This document shows positions 34,093-42,107 of a DNA stretch of 64,000 nt, piece by piece. The notes under the pieces are model-generated. The model ran no database searches. It was not told the origin of the DNA and saw only the letters and a list, made by a program, of their open reading frames with translations. This DNA is from Clostridiaceae bacterium (lineage in GTDB: Bacteria > Bacillota > Clostridia > Lachnospirales > Lachnospiraceae): contig QXWR01000005.1 of the NCBI GenBank assembly GCA_009911065.1, positions 62,001 through 126,000 of the forward strand, in the 5' to 3' direction. The stretch's first letter is position 1. Each line of letters opens with the position of its first letter. Position numbers and translations under genes: made by a program.

Positions 34093-34449
34093 TTATGCAT
34101 CCTTTTTGCCTTTTATTATTGCAACAACTGCAAGAATTGCGTTAATCAAACACCAAAACGCCCAAATAACCAGATCGCTATAATTGCCGTATCCCACAAA
34201 CCCCATAAGCGCCGCTAATCCGAACAAAATAATAAGTGCAATATTGCCGCCCTTTCCCTGAGATTTTCTGGTAGCCACTGAGACAATTCCACCTGCCAGC
34301 ATTAATATTCCAACAAAAATTCCTATAGAACCTGACGTTTTACCGTTATTCTCCAGTGCATTCACCATCCCTGCCGCGCAGGACTGAACGGCTACCAACA
34401 CAAATAAAATCATCGACAAAATTCCTGATACCAACTTCCATGTTTTCAT
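34093..34449 (-). CDS. Four-helix membrane protein
   Basis: A 118-residue protein with about four hydrophobic segments (residues ~5-27, 43-60, 70-85, 90-110) and a KKDA tail. Starts MKTWKLVSGILSMILFVLVA. The shape resembles small DUF4064-like membrane proteins, but that is not certain. It lies 12 nt after a gene for an anchored protein with tandem domains, with GAGGAAAAGAAT before the ATG, so the two probably form an operon. Confidence 0.65.
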   Translation of the reverse strand: MKTWKLVSGILSMILFVLVAVQSCAAGMVNALENNGKTSGSIGIFVGILMLAGGIVSVATRKSQGKGGNIALIILFGLAALMGFVGYGNYSDLVIWAFWCLINAILAVVAIIKGKKDA

Positions 34450-34461
34450 ATTCTTTTCCTC

Positions 34462-35403
34462 CTACTGTGTTGAGAATGTAATAGGCTCTGAATCAGCGAT
34501 TGTAGAATAAGAATCCGCATCATAGATATGGAATTTTAATTCCACTTCTTCAATCGCCTCAATTCCGTTTGCTTCCAAATCACTTGAAAATACTGCAATA
34601 TCATCTATAGATTTTTTTCCATCATATATTGTAGTGGAAAAAAACGGATTCATCATAAATCCATTAACAGACATATCATCCACGGAAATACCTACGTTTT
34701 TCCCGGAATTATTTTCAAGATATAGGAGTATAGCTGTTCCCCAAAAGCTGTTTTCATCAACAGCCTTTCCAACAATTCGAATGCCATCCTGATTATACAA
34801 TTCTGTCCCTATATCATTTGGGATTGTATCCATATTTGCATAGGCTGAGGTCTGGATAACCACACATTCCGGATCAAAAACAGTATCATAGGTAGAAGAA
34901 TCGTATATATGGAAGTATATCTCAATTTTTCCTACATTCTCAATACCCGCCGCCTTTAGCTGTGTGCTGGAAAAATACAGGGTTTCATTGGATTTTTTTC
35001 CTGCGGCAATTCCAGAAGAAAATAGGTCTGTAATCATATAATCATTGACAATCAATGCGTTACAGCCAATCGTAACATCCTGTTCTGAATTGTTTTCCAG
35101 CAGCAGCTTAATGCCATCGCCCCAGATACGGTCGGTAACATATTCTGTTGCAGTGACAATAATTCCATCCTGGTCCACAAGCACCTGCTCGTTAATTGTG
35201 ACTGCGGCGGCGGATGAATCTACAAAATCTTTTGAATCATCTGAATTGTTGGAAGCATTTTCATCCGCATCTTCCTTTTCCGATGTTTCGTTTGAAACAA
35301 CCTGTTTGGTTTCACCAGAATCTGGCTTCCCACTTCTCAATGCCATTGCCGCAAACACAGCCAGACAAAGCACTGCACCAATCCATTTCATGTTTCTTTT
35401 CAT
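34462..35403 (-). CDS. Anchored extracytoplasmic protein with two tandem homologous domains
   Basis: A 313-residue protein with an N-terminal hydrophobic segment (MKWIGAVLCLAVFAAMAL) and an acidic Ser/Asn/Glu linker to about residue 70. Two ~110-residue repeats follow, sharing DQDGI, W-G-x-x-I-x-L, LENNS, GKKS, FSS-x-L-x-A-x-GIE and FHIYD-x2-xY-x-T. Probably exported and membrane-tethered. No cysteine lipobox. GGGAGG lies about 10 nt upstream of the chosen ATG; a longer frame extends to 35577 without that support. Function unknown. Confidence 0.7.
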   Translation of the reverse strand: MKRNMKWIGAVLCLAVFAAMALRSGKPDSGETKQVVSNETSEKEDADENASNNSDDSKDFVDSSAAAVTINEQVLVDQDGIIVTATEYVTDRIWGDGIKLLLENNSEQDVTIGCNALIVNDYMITDLFSSGIAAGKKSNETLYFSSTQLKAAGIENVGKIEIYFHIYDSSTYDTVFDPECVVIQTSAYANMDTIPNDIGTELYNQDGIRIVGKAVDENSFWGTAILLYLENNSGKNVGISVDDMSVNGFMMNPFFSTTIYDGKKSIDDIAVFSSDLEANGIEAIEEVELKFHIYDADSYSTIADSEPITFSTQ

Positions 35404-35580
35404 CTTAAAATTCCTCCCTTGAGTATGGTTTATATGTTTATATAAAATACATACAACAACTGTCTCAGCCAGAAACGCAACAAAAATATCAAACGTCCCT
35501 GGAATGAAAGATGTTCTCTGCATCATTTCATCGCCTCTGTCAAAGGAAACCCATGACGAAAAGCAATTTTCAGACACACT

Positions 35581-36036
35581 CTAGCACTGTAAACCGCTTG
35601 TCCTCAATGTTTCCATTCCGTGTTCCTTCAGTATTTCATTGACCTCAATAATATCTCCGGGACGTTCATTGAAAATAATCATCAACAAGGCGTCCCTTGG
35701 CAGTTTCGCATACAATTCTGGCATTTCATACTTCTTCAGCGCCCGCTGTGTCTGAGCCAGCGACATTTCAGCAGCATAGCATATTCGTAGAATAACATCC
35801 CTTTGTCTTGTTCTTTTCTCTCCGGACAGAAGCTTATAGCCATACCTTTCCGGAACATCCGCCCGCAAAAAAACAAGCTGCTGCGTGAGTTTTTTTGCGG
35901 TGAAAATATTTTTCATATATATAGTGAACACCTCATTATCTGGATTTCTTGTATTTTCCCTGCAATAAGAATCAAAATCTTTTATATGCGTGCTTTGTAA
36001 AACTTTTTCTAATTCATCTGTATTTTTCTCTCCCAT
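35581..36036 (-). CDS. Small helical protein partner of a Ser/Thr kinase, possibly DNA-binding
   Basis: A 151-residue soluble protein: an N-terminal acidic part (EKNTDELEKVLQSTHIKDFD), then LRADVPERYGYKLLSGEKRT and RICYAAEMSLAQTQRALKKY, resembling an XRE-type helix-turn-helix region. GGGAG lies 6 nt before the ATG; longer frames run into the divergent kinase gene. The 54-bp gap to the kinase indicates shared control. It may be a regulator or substrate of that kinase; both are inferred from context. Confidence 0.65.
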   Translation of the reverse strand: MGEKNTDELEKVLQSTHIKDFDSYCRENTRNPDNEVFTIYMKNIFTAKKLTQQLVFLRADVPERYGYKLLSGEKRTRQRDVILRICYAAEMSLAQTQRALKKYEMPELYAKLPRDALLMIIFNERPGDIIEVNEILKEHGMETLRTSGLQC

Positions 36037-36050
36037 AAGTTTCTCCCATC

Positions 36051-36059
36051 TGATATAAT
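36051..36059 (+). promoter_or_regulatory. Extended -10 promoter of the kinase gene
   Basis: TGATATAAT (TGn plus a perfect TATAAT at 36054-36059), about 32 nt before the kinase ATG. The -35 region would overlap the first codons of the divergent gene and matches consensus poorly. Confidence 0.6.
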
Positions 36060-36090
36060 GTAGTGACAAACCATTGAAAGGAATGATAAC

Positions 36091-37152
36091 ATGGATTATG
36101 CTGACCGCCTTGGAATTTCTTACTATCATACCATTGCAACTATAAACCGTGAGCATAAAATATATCTGGTTCAACACCAGGAAACCGGAAAAATCTATAT
36201 CAAAAAAATACTGGATATATACAATCTGCATATATACGAACATTTAATGAAATACCATATAACTGGTATTCCGAAACTGTATAATATATATGAAGAAAGT
36301 GGACAACTCGTACTAATTGAAGAATTTATCTCTGGCATATCCCTGCTGGAAATGCTTGACGAAAGGACCCTTACGATTGACTTGATTATCCAGTTTATAG
36401 GCGAACTGTGCAGCATTCTGGAAAAACTGCATTTTCTCAACCCGCCTATCGTTCACAGAGATATTAAACCTTCAAACATTATCATTACGCCCTGCAATCA
36501 TGCAGTCTTAATTGACTTTAACGCTGCAAAACATTCAACTAATACTGCGGATCATGATACGATACTTCTTGGAACAAAAGGCTATGCTGCCCCTGAACAG
36601 TATGGCTTTGGTTCTTCCACTCCGCAGACGGATATCTATGCGTTGGGGATTTTATTAAAGGAACTTTCCTATGCCCTGCCTGTTCCGACAAATATATTTC
36701 ATGCCGTTATCACGAAATGTACCGAAATGAATCCGTCTGACAGAATGAAAACTGTACAGGAGTTGAAAACCGAAATGGAAAAATTGCAAAACTGTAATAA
36801 CGATAGCCACAACCCAGAGAACACGCCGCTGAAAAATTTCGCCCCGCCCGGTTTCAGGACAAAAACTTCGTGGAAAATGCTGATTGCATCTATCGGATAT
36901 TTATTTATCTTTTGGATGTGTCTTTCTTTTGACGTACAAGATGTAACTCATCTTTGGTTGGAAAGAATCACCATTTTATGTATCGCGCTTTCTTTTGTCT
37001 TTTGTTGTTTTAACTATTGTAATATACATCAAATCATTCCCTTATGTGCGAATAAGCATAGACTTATACGCTGCTTAGGTGTGCTGCTTTTTTATTTTAC
37101 AATAGCTTTTTTGATGATACTTTTCATGGTTTTTTTGGAGTCTATTTTTTGA
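36091..37152 (+). CDS. Membrane-anchored serine/threonine protein kinase
   Basis: A 353-residue Hanks-type kinase. Ordered motifs: KIYIKKILD (VAIK-like lysine), IVHRDIKPSNIIIT (catalytic loop), LIDFNAAK (DFG equivalent DFN), GTKGYAAPEQYG (activation/P+1 loop) and TDIYALGILL. The kinase domain spans residues ~10-235. Three hydrophobic segments lie near residues 265-350, so the C-terminus is in the membrane with little extracellular part and no PASTA repeats. It is divergent from a small helical protein gene. Target unknown. Confidence 0.88.
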   Translation: MDYADRLGISYYHTIATINREHKIYLVQHQETGKIYIKKILDIYNLHIYEHLMKYHITGIPKLYNIYEESGQLVLIEEFISGISLLEMLDERTLTIDLIIQFIGELCSILEKLHFLNPPIVHRDIKPSNIIITPCNHAVLIDFNAAKHSTNTADHDTILLGTKGYAAPEQYGFGSSTPQTDIYALGILLKELSYALPVPTNIFHAVITKCTEMNPSDRMKTVQELKTEMEKLQNCNNDSHNPENTPLKNFAPPGFRTKTSWKMLIASIGYLFIFWMCLSFDVQDVTHLWLERITILCIALSFVFCCFNYCNIHQIIPLCANKHRLIRCLGVLLFYFTIAFLMILFMVFLESIF

Positions 37153-37190
37153 CTTCTGTTTTTTCATTATAGCACATATTATCTTTTTCG

Positions 37191-37220
37191 TTGCCACCTG
37201 TATGGTGGCAATTTATTTTT
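37191..37220 (+). terminator. Terminator after the kinase gene
   Basis: TTGCCACC at 37191-37198 pairs with GGTGGCAA at 37204-37211 over a TGTAT loop, followed by TTTATTTTT. It lies about 40 nt after the kinase stop. Confidence 0.85.
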
Positions 37221-37336
37221 CATATACATTGACATTTGGACAAGCCAAAACAACGATATAGATCTTTGTTTTTCGATTTCATATTAAAATCATGTGTTTG
37301 GAAAGTATAGTCCGATTTGTTCCAAAGAATTACTAC

Positions 37337-37380
37337 CCTCAGTAAACAAGGGGCGAGTGTCCCCTTGTTCACTGAGGGGT
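37337..37380. repeat. Large near-perfect hairpin without U-tract
   Basis: Arms CCCTCAGT-A-AACAAGGGG and CCCCTTGTT-C-ACTGAGGG pair over about 17 bp with a single A/C mismatch and a short loop. There is no T-run on either side, so ordinary termination is unlikely. It sits alone in the gap between the kinase terminator and the AAC(3) gene, and could be the end of a lost mobile element. Confidence 0.7.
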
Positions 37381-37508
37381 AAATGAATTTGATAAAATAG
37401 AGAACGCCATAAAAGGGCAAAATGCCTGTGGAATTGTTTCATAACAAGAGATGATTTCTATGGTTTTTATTTGGCATAGGAATACCCCAGCAGCATCGAT
37501 TATTATAA

Positions 37509-38306
37509 TCAGCGCAGCTTTCTGTTTTCTTCTATCCATTTCACAGCAAAATCTACCAGCGCCCTTTGGCTCATCATGGAAAGGATGCCATTTCCTAAAG
37601 GTACATGGCGCACTTTTCCGGTCTGTTCAAATGCCTCTCCAATTACCGAAAAATCTTCTCCATCTACAGCTAATGTCTCATAGGATTTCCATATCCGCTG
37701 TCCATTCTGCTGTATGGCACTGCTTTCTATAATCGTATGCTTACCCGGATATTCAGCTCTTACATCTGCCAAATGAAGGGAAGTATTCTTGTCATGTCCA
37801 ACCCCAACCAGTAAAACATATCCATCAAGTTCATACAGTCTGCCAATAGGTGAACTATCTCCAAAAATATCCGACAGGTCATGATTTTCTGTCAAATATT
37901 GTGCATAATGTCCCCATGCTGCTACGGACCTTGCAGGATGGTCGCTTCTAAGTGTCCCCGGCCACTGGCGAAACATTTCTGATACGGCCCCCATTGTATT
38001 TGTCGGTGTAATCCGTTTGTCATAAGCAGGTATGGATTCACGTATAACCGGCCACCATTCCTCCGGTTCCTGCCAGTAAACGCCGGATGACGGATCTAAA
38101 TTTTTCCATGACTGTGTCGGCATCATAATTGTACCTTCATCACCAACACGCTCAAGCAATGCTTCAATAACTGACTGTGCGCCACCACACACATATCCCA
38201 AACTGCTAAGCGACGTATGTACCATAATCGTCTGCCCTTTTTGAACGCCAATATCCTTCAAAGCAGTTGCAATATCATTTAGAGTTACCAGCTTCCTTTT
38301 TTCCAT
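37509..38306 (-). CDS. AAC(3)-family aminoglycoside N-acetyltransferase-like protein
   Basis: A 265-residue protein of the AAC(3)/YokD family, normal length. IMVHTSLSSLGYVCGGAQSVIEAL, GTIMMPTQSW, HPARSVAAWG (conserved HP region with catalytic histidine) and LYELDGYVLLVGVGHDKNTSLH are all family signatures. It would use acetyl-CoA; many chromosomal members do not confer aminoglycoside resistance. GGGAGG lies about 9 nt before the ATG. In the preceding gap another frame (GKPIKVDATDFFRINGEELL to a stop just before the ATG) suggests the tail of a lost gene. Confidence 0.85.
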   Translation of the reverse strand: MEKRKLVTLNDIATALKDIGVQKGQTIMVHTSLSSLGYVCGGAQSVIEALLERVGDEGTIMMPTQSWKNLDPSSGVYWQEPEEWWPVIRESIPAYDKRITPTNTMGAVSEMFRQWPGTLRSDHPARSVAAWGHYAQYLTENHDLSDIFGDSSPIGRLYELDGYVLLVGVGHDKNTSLHLADVRAEYPGKHTIIESSAIQQNGQRIWKSYETLAVDGEDFSVIGEAFEQTGKVRHVPLGNGILSMMSQRALVDFAVKWIEENRKLR

Positions 38307-38423
38307 CTTATTATTCCTCCCATTCATGCCACAATCTATATAAAAGTTCCTCTCCATTAATTCGAAAGAAATCTGTTGCATCAACTTTAATCGGTTTACC
38401 ATTAACACATATGTTATAACCTA

Positions 38424-39014
38424 TCAGCGCCGATCTATAATTTTATCAATCAACCCAAAATCTACCGCTTCTGTTGCGGACATATAATTATCACGTTCTG
38501 TTGCAAGGGCAATTTCTCCAATACTTTTTCCGGTATTCTCCGCTAAAATACAGTTTAATCGTTCTTTGCTTTTTTGTATATGATCGGACGTGATTTTTAT
38601 ATCCGTTGCCTGTCCTTGAATACCATTTCCATGTATCGCTGGCTGGTGTATCATGATTTCAGCATTTGGCAAAGCGATACGCTTTCCTTTCGTACCACCC
38701 GCTAATAAAAAAGCTCCAAAACTGGCGGCAAGACCAATACAAATCGTCGAAACATCACACTTTATATATTGCATTGTATCATAAATAGCAAAACCAGCTG
38801 ATACAGAACCGCCTGGACTGTTGATATACAACTGTATATCTTTTTGGGGGTCTTGTGCTTCTAAAAACAGCATTTGGGCAATAATTAAACTGGCTGATAT
38901 ATCGCTTACTTCTTCCCCTAAAAAAACAATTCGGTCAGATAATAACCGTGAAAAAATATCATAACTTCTTTCTCCACGGCTGGTTTGTTCAATAACAAAA
39001 GGAATCGTACTCAT
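38424..39014 (-). CDS. ClpP-type serine protease, paralogue
   Basis: A 196-residue ClpP. Catalytic residues are visible: Ser98 in [14 protein letters not shown], His123 in MIHQPAIHG and Asp175 in [10 protein letters not shown]; the N-terminus [22 protein letters not shown] is canonical. The start overlaps the AraC-like gene stop by 4 nt, indicating coupling. The three extra residues after MIHQPA and the accessory surroundings suggest a specialised second ClpP rather than the housekeeping clpP-clpX copy. It would need a Clp ATPase encoded elsewhere. Confidence 0.88.
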   Translation of the reverse strand: MSTIPFVIEQTSRGERSYDIFSRLLSDRIVFLGEEVSDISASLIIAQMLFLEAQDPQKDIQLYINSPGGSVSAGFAIYDTMQYIKCDVSTICIGLAASFGAFLLAGGTKGKRIALPNAEIMIHQPAIHGNGIQGQATDIKITSDHIQKSKERLNCILAENTGKSIGEIALATERDNYMSATEAVDFGLIDKIIDRR

Positions 39015-39457
39015 GCGGCAATCTCCTTCATTTCTGTGATAGATTTGTCATTCCCATCCCATCCGGCCAGGAATGGACTACAAGAAATATAAGAATAGCA
39101 CATACAAATTGGATTTTGTTTTGGAATAAAGATTCCAATATCCCGATAAATTTTAGGTGGATATAAATATATTTGTTTAAAAGCAAATGTAAATGATTGT
39201 TGTGTATCATATCCCGCTTCATATGCAATTTGTGTGATCGTCTTCTCTGTTTTAACCAGTTTTTCAGCTGCAATTGTAATCCTGCGGTTCTGTAAATATT
39301 TATACATGGTAATCCCTGTATATTCGGCAAAAATACGATTGGGATAAAATTTGGAATAGCCAATATTTTTCGATATATTATCTAAGTTAATTCCGTTCTC
39401 TAAATTTATCTCGATATAATTTATGACTTTTTTTACAACTTCTTTTTGGTCTTTCAT
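39011..39457 (-). CDS. AraC-family transcriptional regulator
   Basis: A 148-residue protein whose first ~105 residues form two AraC helix-turn-helix motifs ([20 protein letters not shown] and [20 protein letters not shown]). The C-terminal ~40 residues ([19 protein letters not shown]) are short; many family members with the DNA-binding domain first carry a ~150-residue effector domain, so this one may be truncated. AAGGAGG lies 7 nt before the ATG. It overlaps clpP by 4 nt. A TATAAT sits upstream near 39486. Confidence 0.8.
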   Translation of the reverse strand: MKDQKEVVKKVINYIEINLENGINLDNISKNIGYSKFYPNRIFAEYTGITMYKYLQNRRITIAAEKLVKTEKTITQIAYEAGYDTQQSFTFAFKQIYLYPPKIYRDIGIFIPKQNPICMCYSYISCSPFLAGWDGNDKSITEMKEIAA

Positions 39458-39569
39458 TGTATGTCCTCCTTGCGCTCTTATCTATTATAGCAAGTTTTCA
39501 TTTCCATGTCTTAATAAAAAATGCTATTTTAGCGCCTATTATCAGACAGTCTCACTGCTCTGTTTTAGT

Positions 39570-40094
39570 TTATTCCAATGGGACAATAAATGTAGGCTCA
39601 AGAAAGAAATATGCAACAACAATGGATTTTTCATCCTTGCTGATATATATACGTCGATCTTCTGGACGTTCAAGGGAAAATTCGCCAACGTATTTCTCCA
39701 CATCACAGGCAAACAATAAAGGCCCGAACCGCTCATATAGTTTGACGCTACCTCGCATCATCATATTTTGTTGATATTCTGCTACAAAGGTGCGCTTTGT
39801 CTGTGGTTCTGTCTGTTGGACATAGCTTGGTATCCCACCATAAATACTTAGGCCAACAAACATAATTACAGATGCGAATAATCCCACTAGAGTTATGGCA
39901 ATTACGACGGACCTCCTTATTGTTGTGTTTTCACGTCCAGCCCATTTGTGTATCTTGACAAAAATCCAGATAACACCTGCCAACATATCCCATGCAATCA
40001 CATTCAATCCCATTACCACAAATTTAATATCAAAAAAGAACAAAACGGTAAATATAGACATACCTGCTAAGAGGATATACAGGAATATTTTCAT
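39570..40094 (-). CDS. Membrane protein of unknown function
   Basis: About 174 residues with three hydrophobic helices in the first half (residues ~5-22, 30-48 and 62-85) and a soluble C-terminal domain (KRTFVAEYQQNMMMRGSVKL and DRRIYISKDEKSIVVAYFFL) that probably faces outward. The start is ambiguous: an in-frame TTG lies four codons earlier, and the G-rich tract upstream is far from the ATG. No family recognised. Confidence 0.6.
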   Translation of the reverse strand: MKIFLYILLAGMSIFTVLFFFDIKFVVMGLNVIAWDMLAGVIWIFVKIHKWAGRENTTIRRSVVIAITLVGLFASVIMFVGLSIYGGIPSYVQQTEPQTKRTFVAEYQQNMMMRGSVKLYERFGPLLFACDVEKYVGEFSLERPEDRRIYISKDEKSIVVAYFFLEPTFIVPLE

Positions 40095-40127
40095 AAATTT
40101 TTTCAAAAACCCCCATTTCTGACAATA

Positions 40128-40169
40128 GTTACTTCTTGGTAACTACGGCACAATAAAGTGCTCACTTTA
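40128..40169. promoter_or_regulatory. Two adjacent operator-like dyads
   Basis: GTTAC-N6-GTAAC at 40128-40143 resembles operators of HxlR-type regulators, and TAAAGTG-CT-CACTTTA at 40154-40169 is a second 7-bp dyad. They lie just upstream of the minus-strand membrane-protein gene. No HxlR gene is adjacent. Confidence 0.45.
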
Positions 40170-40337
40170 CATTTTTTCTTTATAGATTTATTATAATCTT
40201 GTAAACAGGAAAAAACAAGTCTCAGAAAGCAACATCAAACACCTGGGAAAGCACAACATCTGGCTCATTGACCAGCAAAATAAAAAACAATTAACTTCAA
40301 CAGAACTAACCTTTACAAGCAATTGAAAGGAGGAACC

Positions 40338-41111
40338 ATGACACAGACGGAAAGGCTTTCTTATCTGATAAAATATCTTATAAATGAAATAGATGAACCA
40401 GATTCAATATCTATACCAGTTGAGGACTCAGCGAAAAAACATCTGTTCCGATCTCTTATGAACATTCGCCCTCCTAGAACCGTTTCAAAAGAGTTTTTAG
40501 AAGTGCAAAACACCTATTTACAGGAGGAATGTACAAGAAAAGGTATTGTTTCACTAACGGACATTCCAATGATACAGAATGGAATTTACTTATGGCAGGG
40601 CGACATTACCCGCTTGTATGTAGACGCTATAGTAAACGCCGCAAACAGCGCCATGTTAGGCTGTTTTGTTCCTTGTCATGGGTGTATTGACAATGCGATC
40701 CACTCTGCTGCAGGTGTGGAGCTTCGCCTGGAATGCTCTCATATCATGGAAAATCAGAAGACAAAAGAACCCATTGGAAAGGCTAAAATCACAAAAGCCT
40801 ATAATCTCCCCTGTCGTTATGTTCTTCATACCGTGGGACCTATTATCTGCGGACCCGTTACCAAACAGGATTGTGACCAGTTATCAAACTGTTATCGTTC
40901 TTGTCTGGAACTTGCAGCAACATACCAGTTAAAAAGTATTGCTTTTTGCTGTATTTCCACGGGAGAATTTCATTTTCCCAATCAAAAAGCCGCCGAGATA
41001 GCAATACAAACAGTACAAGATTATCAAAAGAAAAAGCAAGATGGCCTGGAGGTGATTTTTAATGTATTCAAAGACAACGACTATAAAATCTACAAACAGT
41101 TATTGGGATAA
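40338..41111 (+). CDS. Zinc-containing macrodomain, protein-ADP-ribose hydrolase
   Basis: A 257-residue protein with an N-terminal helical extension (~85 residues) before the macrodomain: WQGDITRLYVDAIVNAANSA, GCFVPCHGCIDNAIHSAAG (zinc-binding Cys/His residues of this subclass) and CRYVLHTVGPI, IAFCCISTGEFHFP. Zinc macrodomains of SirTM operons remove mono-ADP-ribose from proteins. AAAGGAGG lies 4-5 nt upstream of the ATG. Its 3' end overlaps the SirTM gene, as in the known macrodomain/SirTM pairs. Confidence 0.88.
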   Translation: MTQTERLSYLIKYLINEIDEPDSISIPVEDSAKKHLFRSLMNIRPPRTVSKEFLEVQNTYLQEECTRKGIVSLTDIPMIQNGIYLWQGDITRLYVDAIVNAANSAMLGCFVPCHGCIDNAIHSAAGVELRLECSHIMENQKTKEPIGKAKITKAYNLPCRYVLHTVGPIICGPVTKQDCDQLSNCYRSCLELAATYQLKSIAFCCISTGEFHFPNQKAAEIAIQTVQDYQKKKQDGLEVIFNVFKDNDYKIYKQLLG

Positions 41112-41976
41112 CCGGAAAGAAAACCTTTCCATGAAAATAAATCCCCTCGTGGAAAAAGTACACAGAAACATTGAAAATGCGGATGCTGTTGTAATCGGCG
41201 CAGGAGCCGGACTGTCTGCTTCTGCCGGATTTACTTATTCCGGAAAACGCTTTGAAGATCATTTTCCTGACTTTATTGAGCGATATGGTTTTACAGATAT
41301 GTATTCAGCAGGATTTTACCCATACAAAACATTCGAAGAACATTGGGCCTTTTGGAGCCGTTACATTTTTATCAATCGTTACCAAAATGCACCGAAATCG
41401 GTTTACAATGATTTATACAATCTGATAAAAAACAAAGACTATTTTGTTTTAACCACCAATGTAGACCATTGTTTTCAAAAAGCAGGCTTTGATAAACATC
41501 GACTATTTTACACACAGGGCGATTATGGGCTATGGCAATGCTCAAAACCTTGCCACCATAAGACGTATGATAATGAAGCGGTTATTAAAAAAATGGTTGC
41601 CAAACAGAAAAATATGCGTATTCCGTCCAGCTTAATCCCTTATTGTCCCCTTTGCGGTTTACCGATGTCAATGAATTTACGAGCAGACAATACTTTTGTT
41701 GAAGATAATGGCTGGCATACAGCTGCTAAAAGATACCAAGATTTTTTGCACTGCCATAAAAGATTAAAAATCTTATATCTGGAATTAGGGGTGGGCAGCA
41801 ATACACCAGGAATCATCAAATACCCGTTTTGGCAAATGACCTATAACAATCCAAATGCTTCTTATGTAAGTATTAATCTGTCAAACGCTTCGATTCCGGA
41901 AGAAATCAGCAGGCAGTCTGTTTGTATTGACCATGATATAGGAGATATTTTAAAACAACTTACCAAAAACACATGA
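41062..41976 (+). CDS. SirTM-type sirtuin, protein ADP-ribosyltransferase
   Basis: A 304-residue class M sirtuin. VVIGAGAGLSASAGFTYSG binds NAD; LTTNVDHCFQKAGFD replaces the TQNID deacetylase motif, as in SirTM proteins that ADP-ribosylate rather than deacylate. Zinc cysteines are in CSKPC and CPLC. In Staphylococcus and Streptococcus such operons modify a lipoylated GcvH-like protein; no GcvH-L or lipoate ligase gene lies nearby here. GGAGGTG lies 7 nt before this ATG, overlapping the macrodomain gene by 50 nt; an alternative start is the ATG at 41131. Confidence 0.85.
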   Translation: MYSKTTTIKSTNSYWDNRKENLSMKINPLVEKVHRNIENADAVVIGAGAGLSASAGFTYSGKRFEDHFPDFIERYGFTDMYSAGFYPYKTFEEHWAFWSRYIFINRYQNAPKSVYNDLYNLIKNKDYFVLTTNVDHCFQKAGFDKHRLFYTQGDYGLWQCSKPCHHKTYDNEAVIKKMVAKQKNMRIPSSLIPYCPLCGLPMSMNLRADNTFVEDNGWHTAAKRYQDFLHCHKRLKILYLELGVGSNTPGIIKYPFWQMTYNNPNASYVSINLSNASIPEEISRQSVCIDHDIGDILKQLTKNT

Positions 41977-42040
41977 ATGGTGAAAGTATATTTCACATAA
42001 ACCTTAAACGTAAAAAAAGCAAAAAGTATAAAACCATCTG

Positions 42041-42069
42041 TTTCCACTCTCTCCAATTGGTGGTATAAT
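42041..42069 (+). promoter_or_regulatory. Promoter of the immunity genes
   Basis: TTTCCA at 42041-42046, 17-bp spacer, TATAAT at 42064-42069 with TGG before it (extended -10). About 38 nt upstream of the GTG start of the fused immunity gene. Confidence 0.65.
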
Positions 42070-42107
42070 AAAAAGAAACCACTGAAACCTGACAGGGAGG
42101 TATGATT

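Noticed and set aside
34462..35577. Longer start for the tandem-domain protein at 35577
   Set aside because: A well-placed GGGAGG and a membrane-anchor start at 35403 fit better; the extra N-terminus has no such support.
35581..36243. Longer start for the kinase-partner protein at 36243
   Set aside because: It would overlap the divergent kinase gene by 150 bp with no ribosome-binding site; GGGAG at ideal spacing supports 36036.
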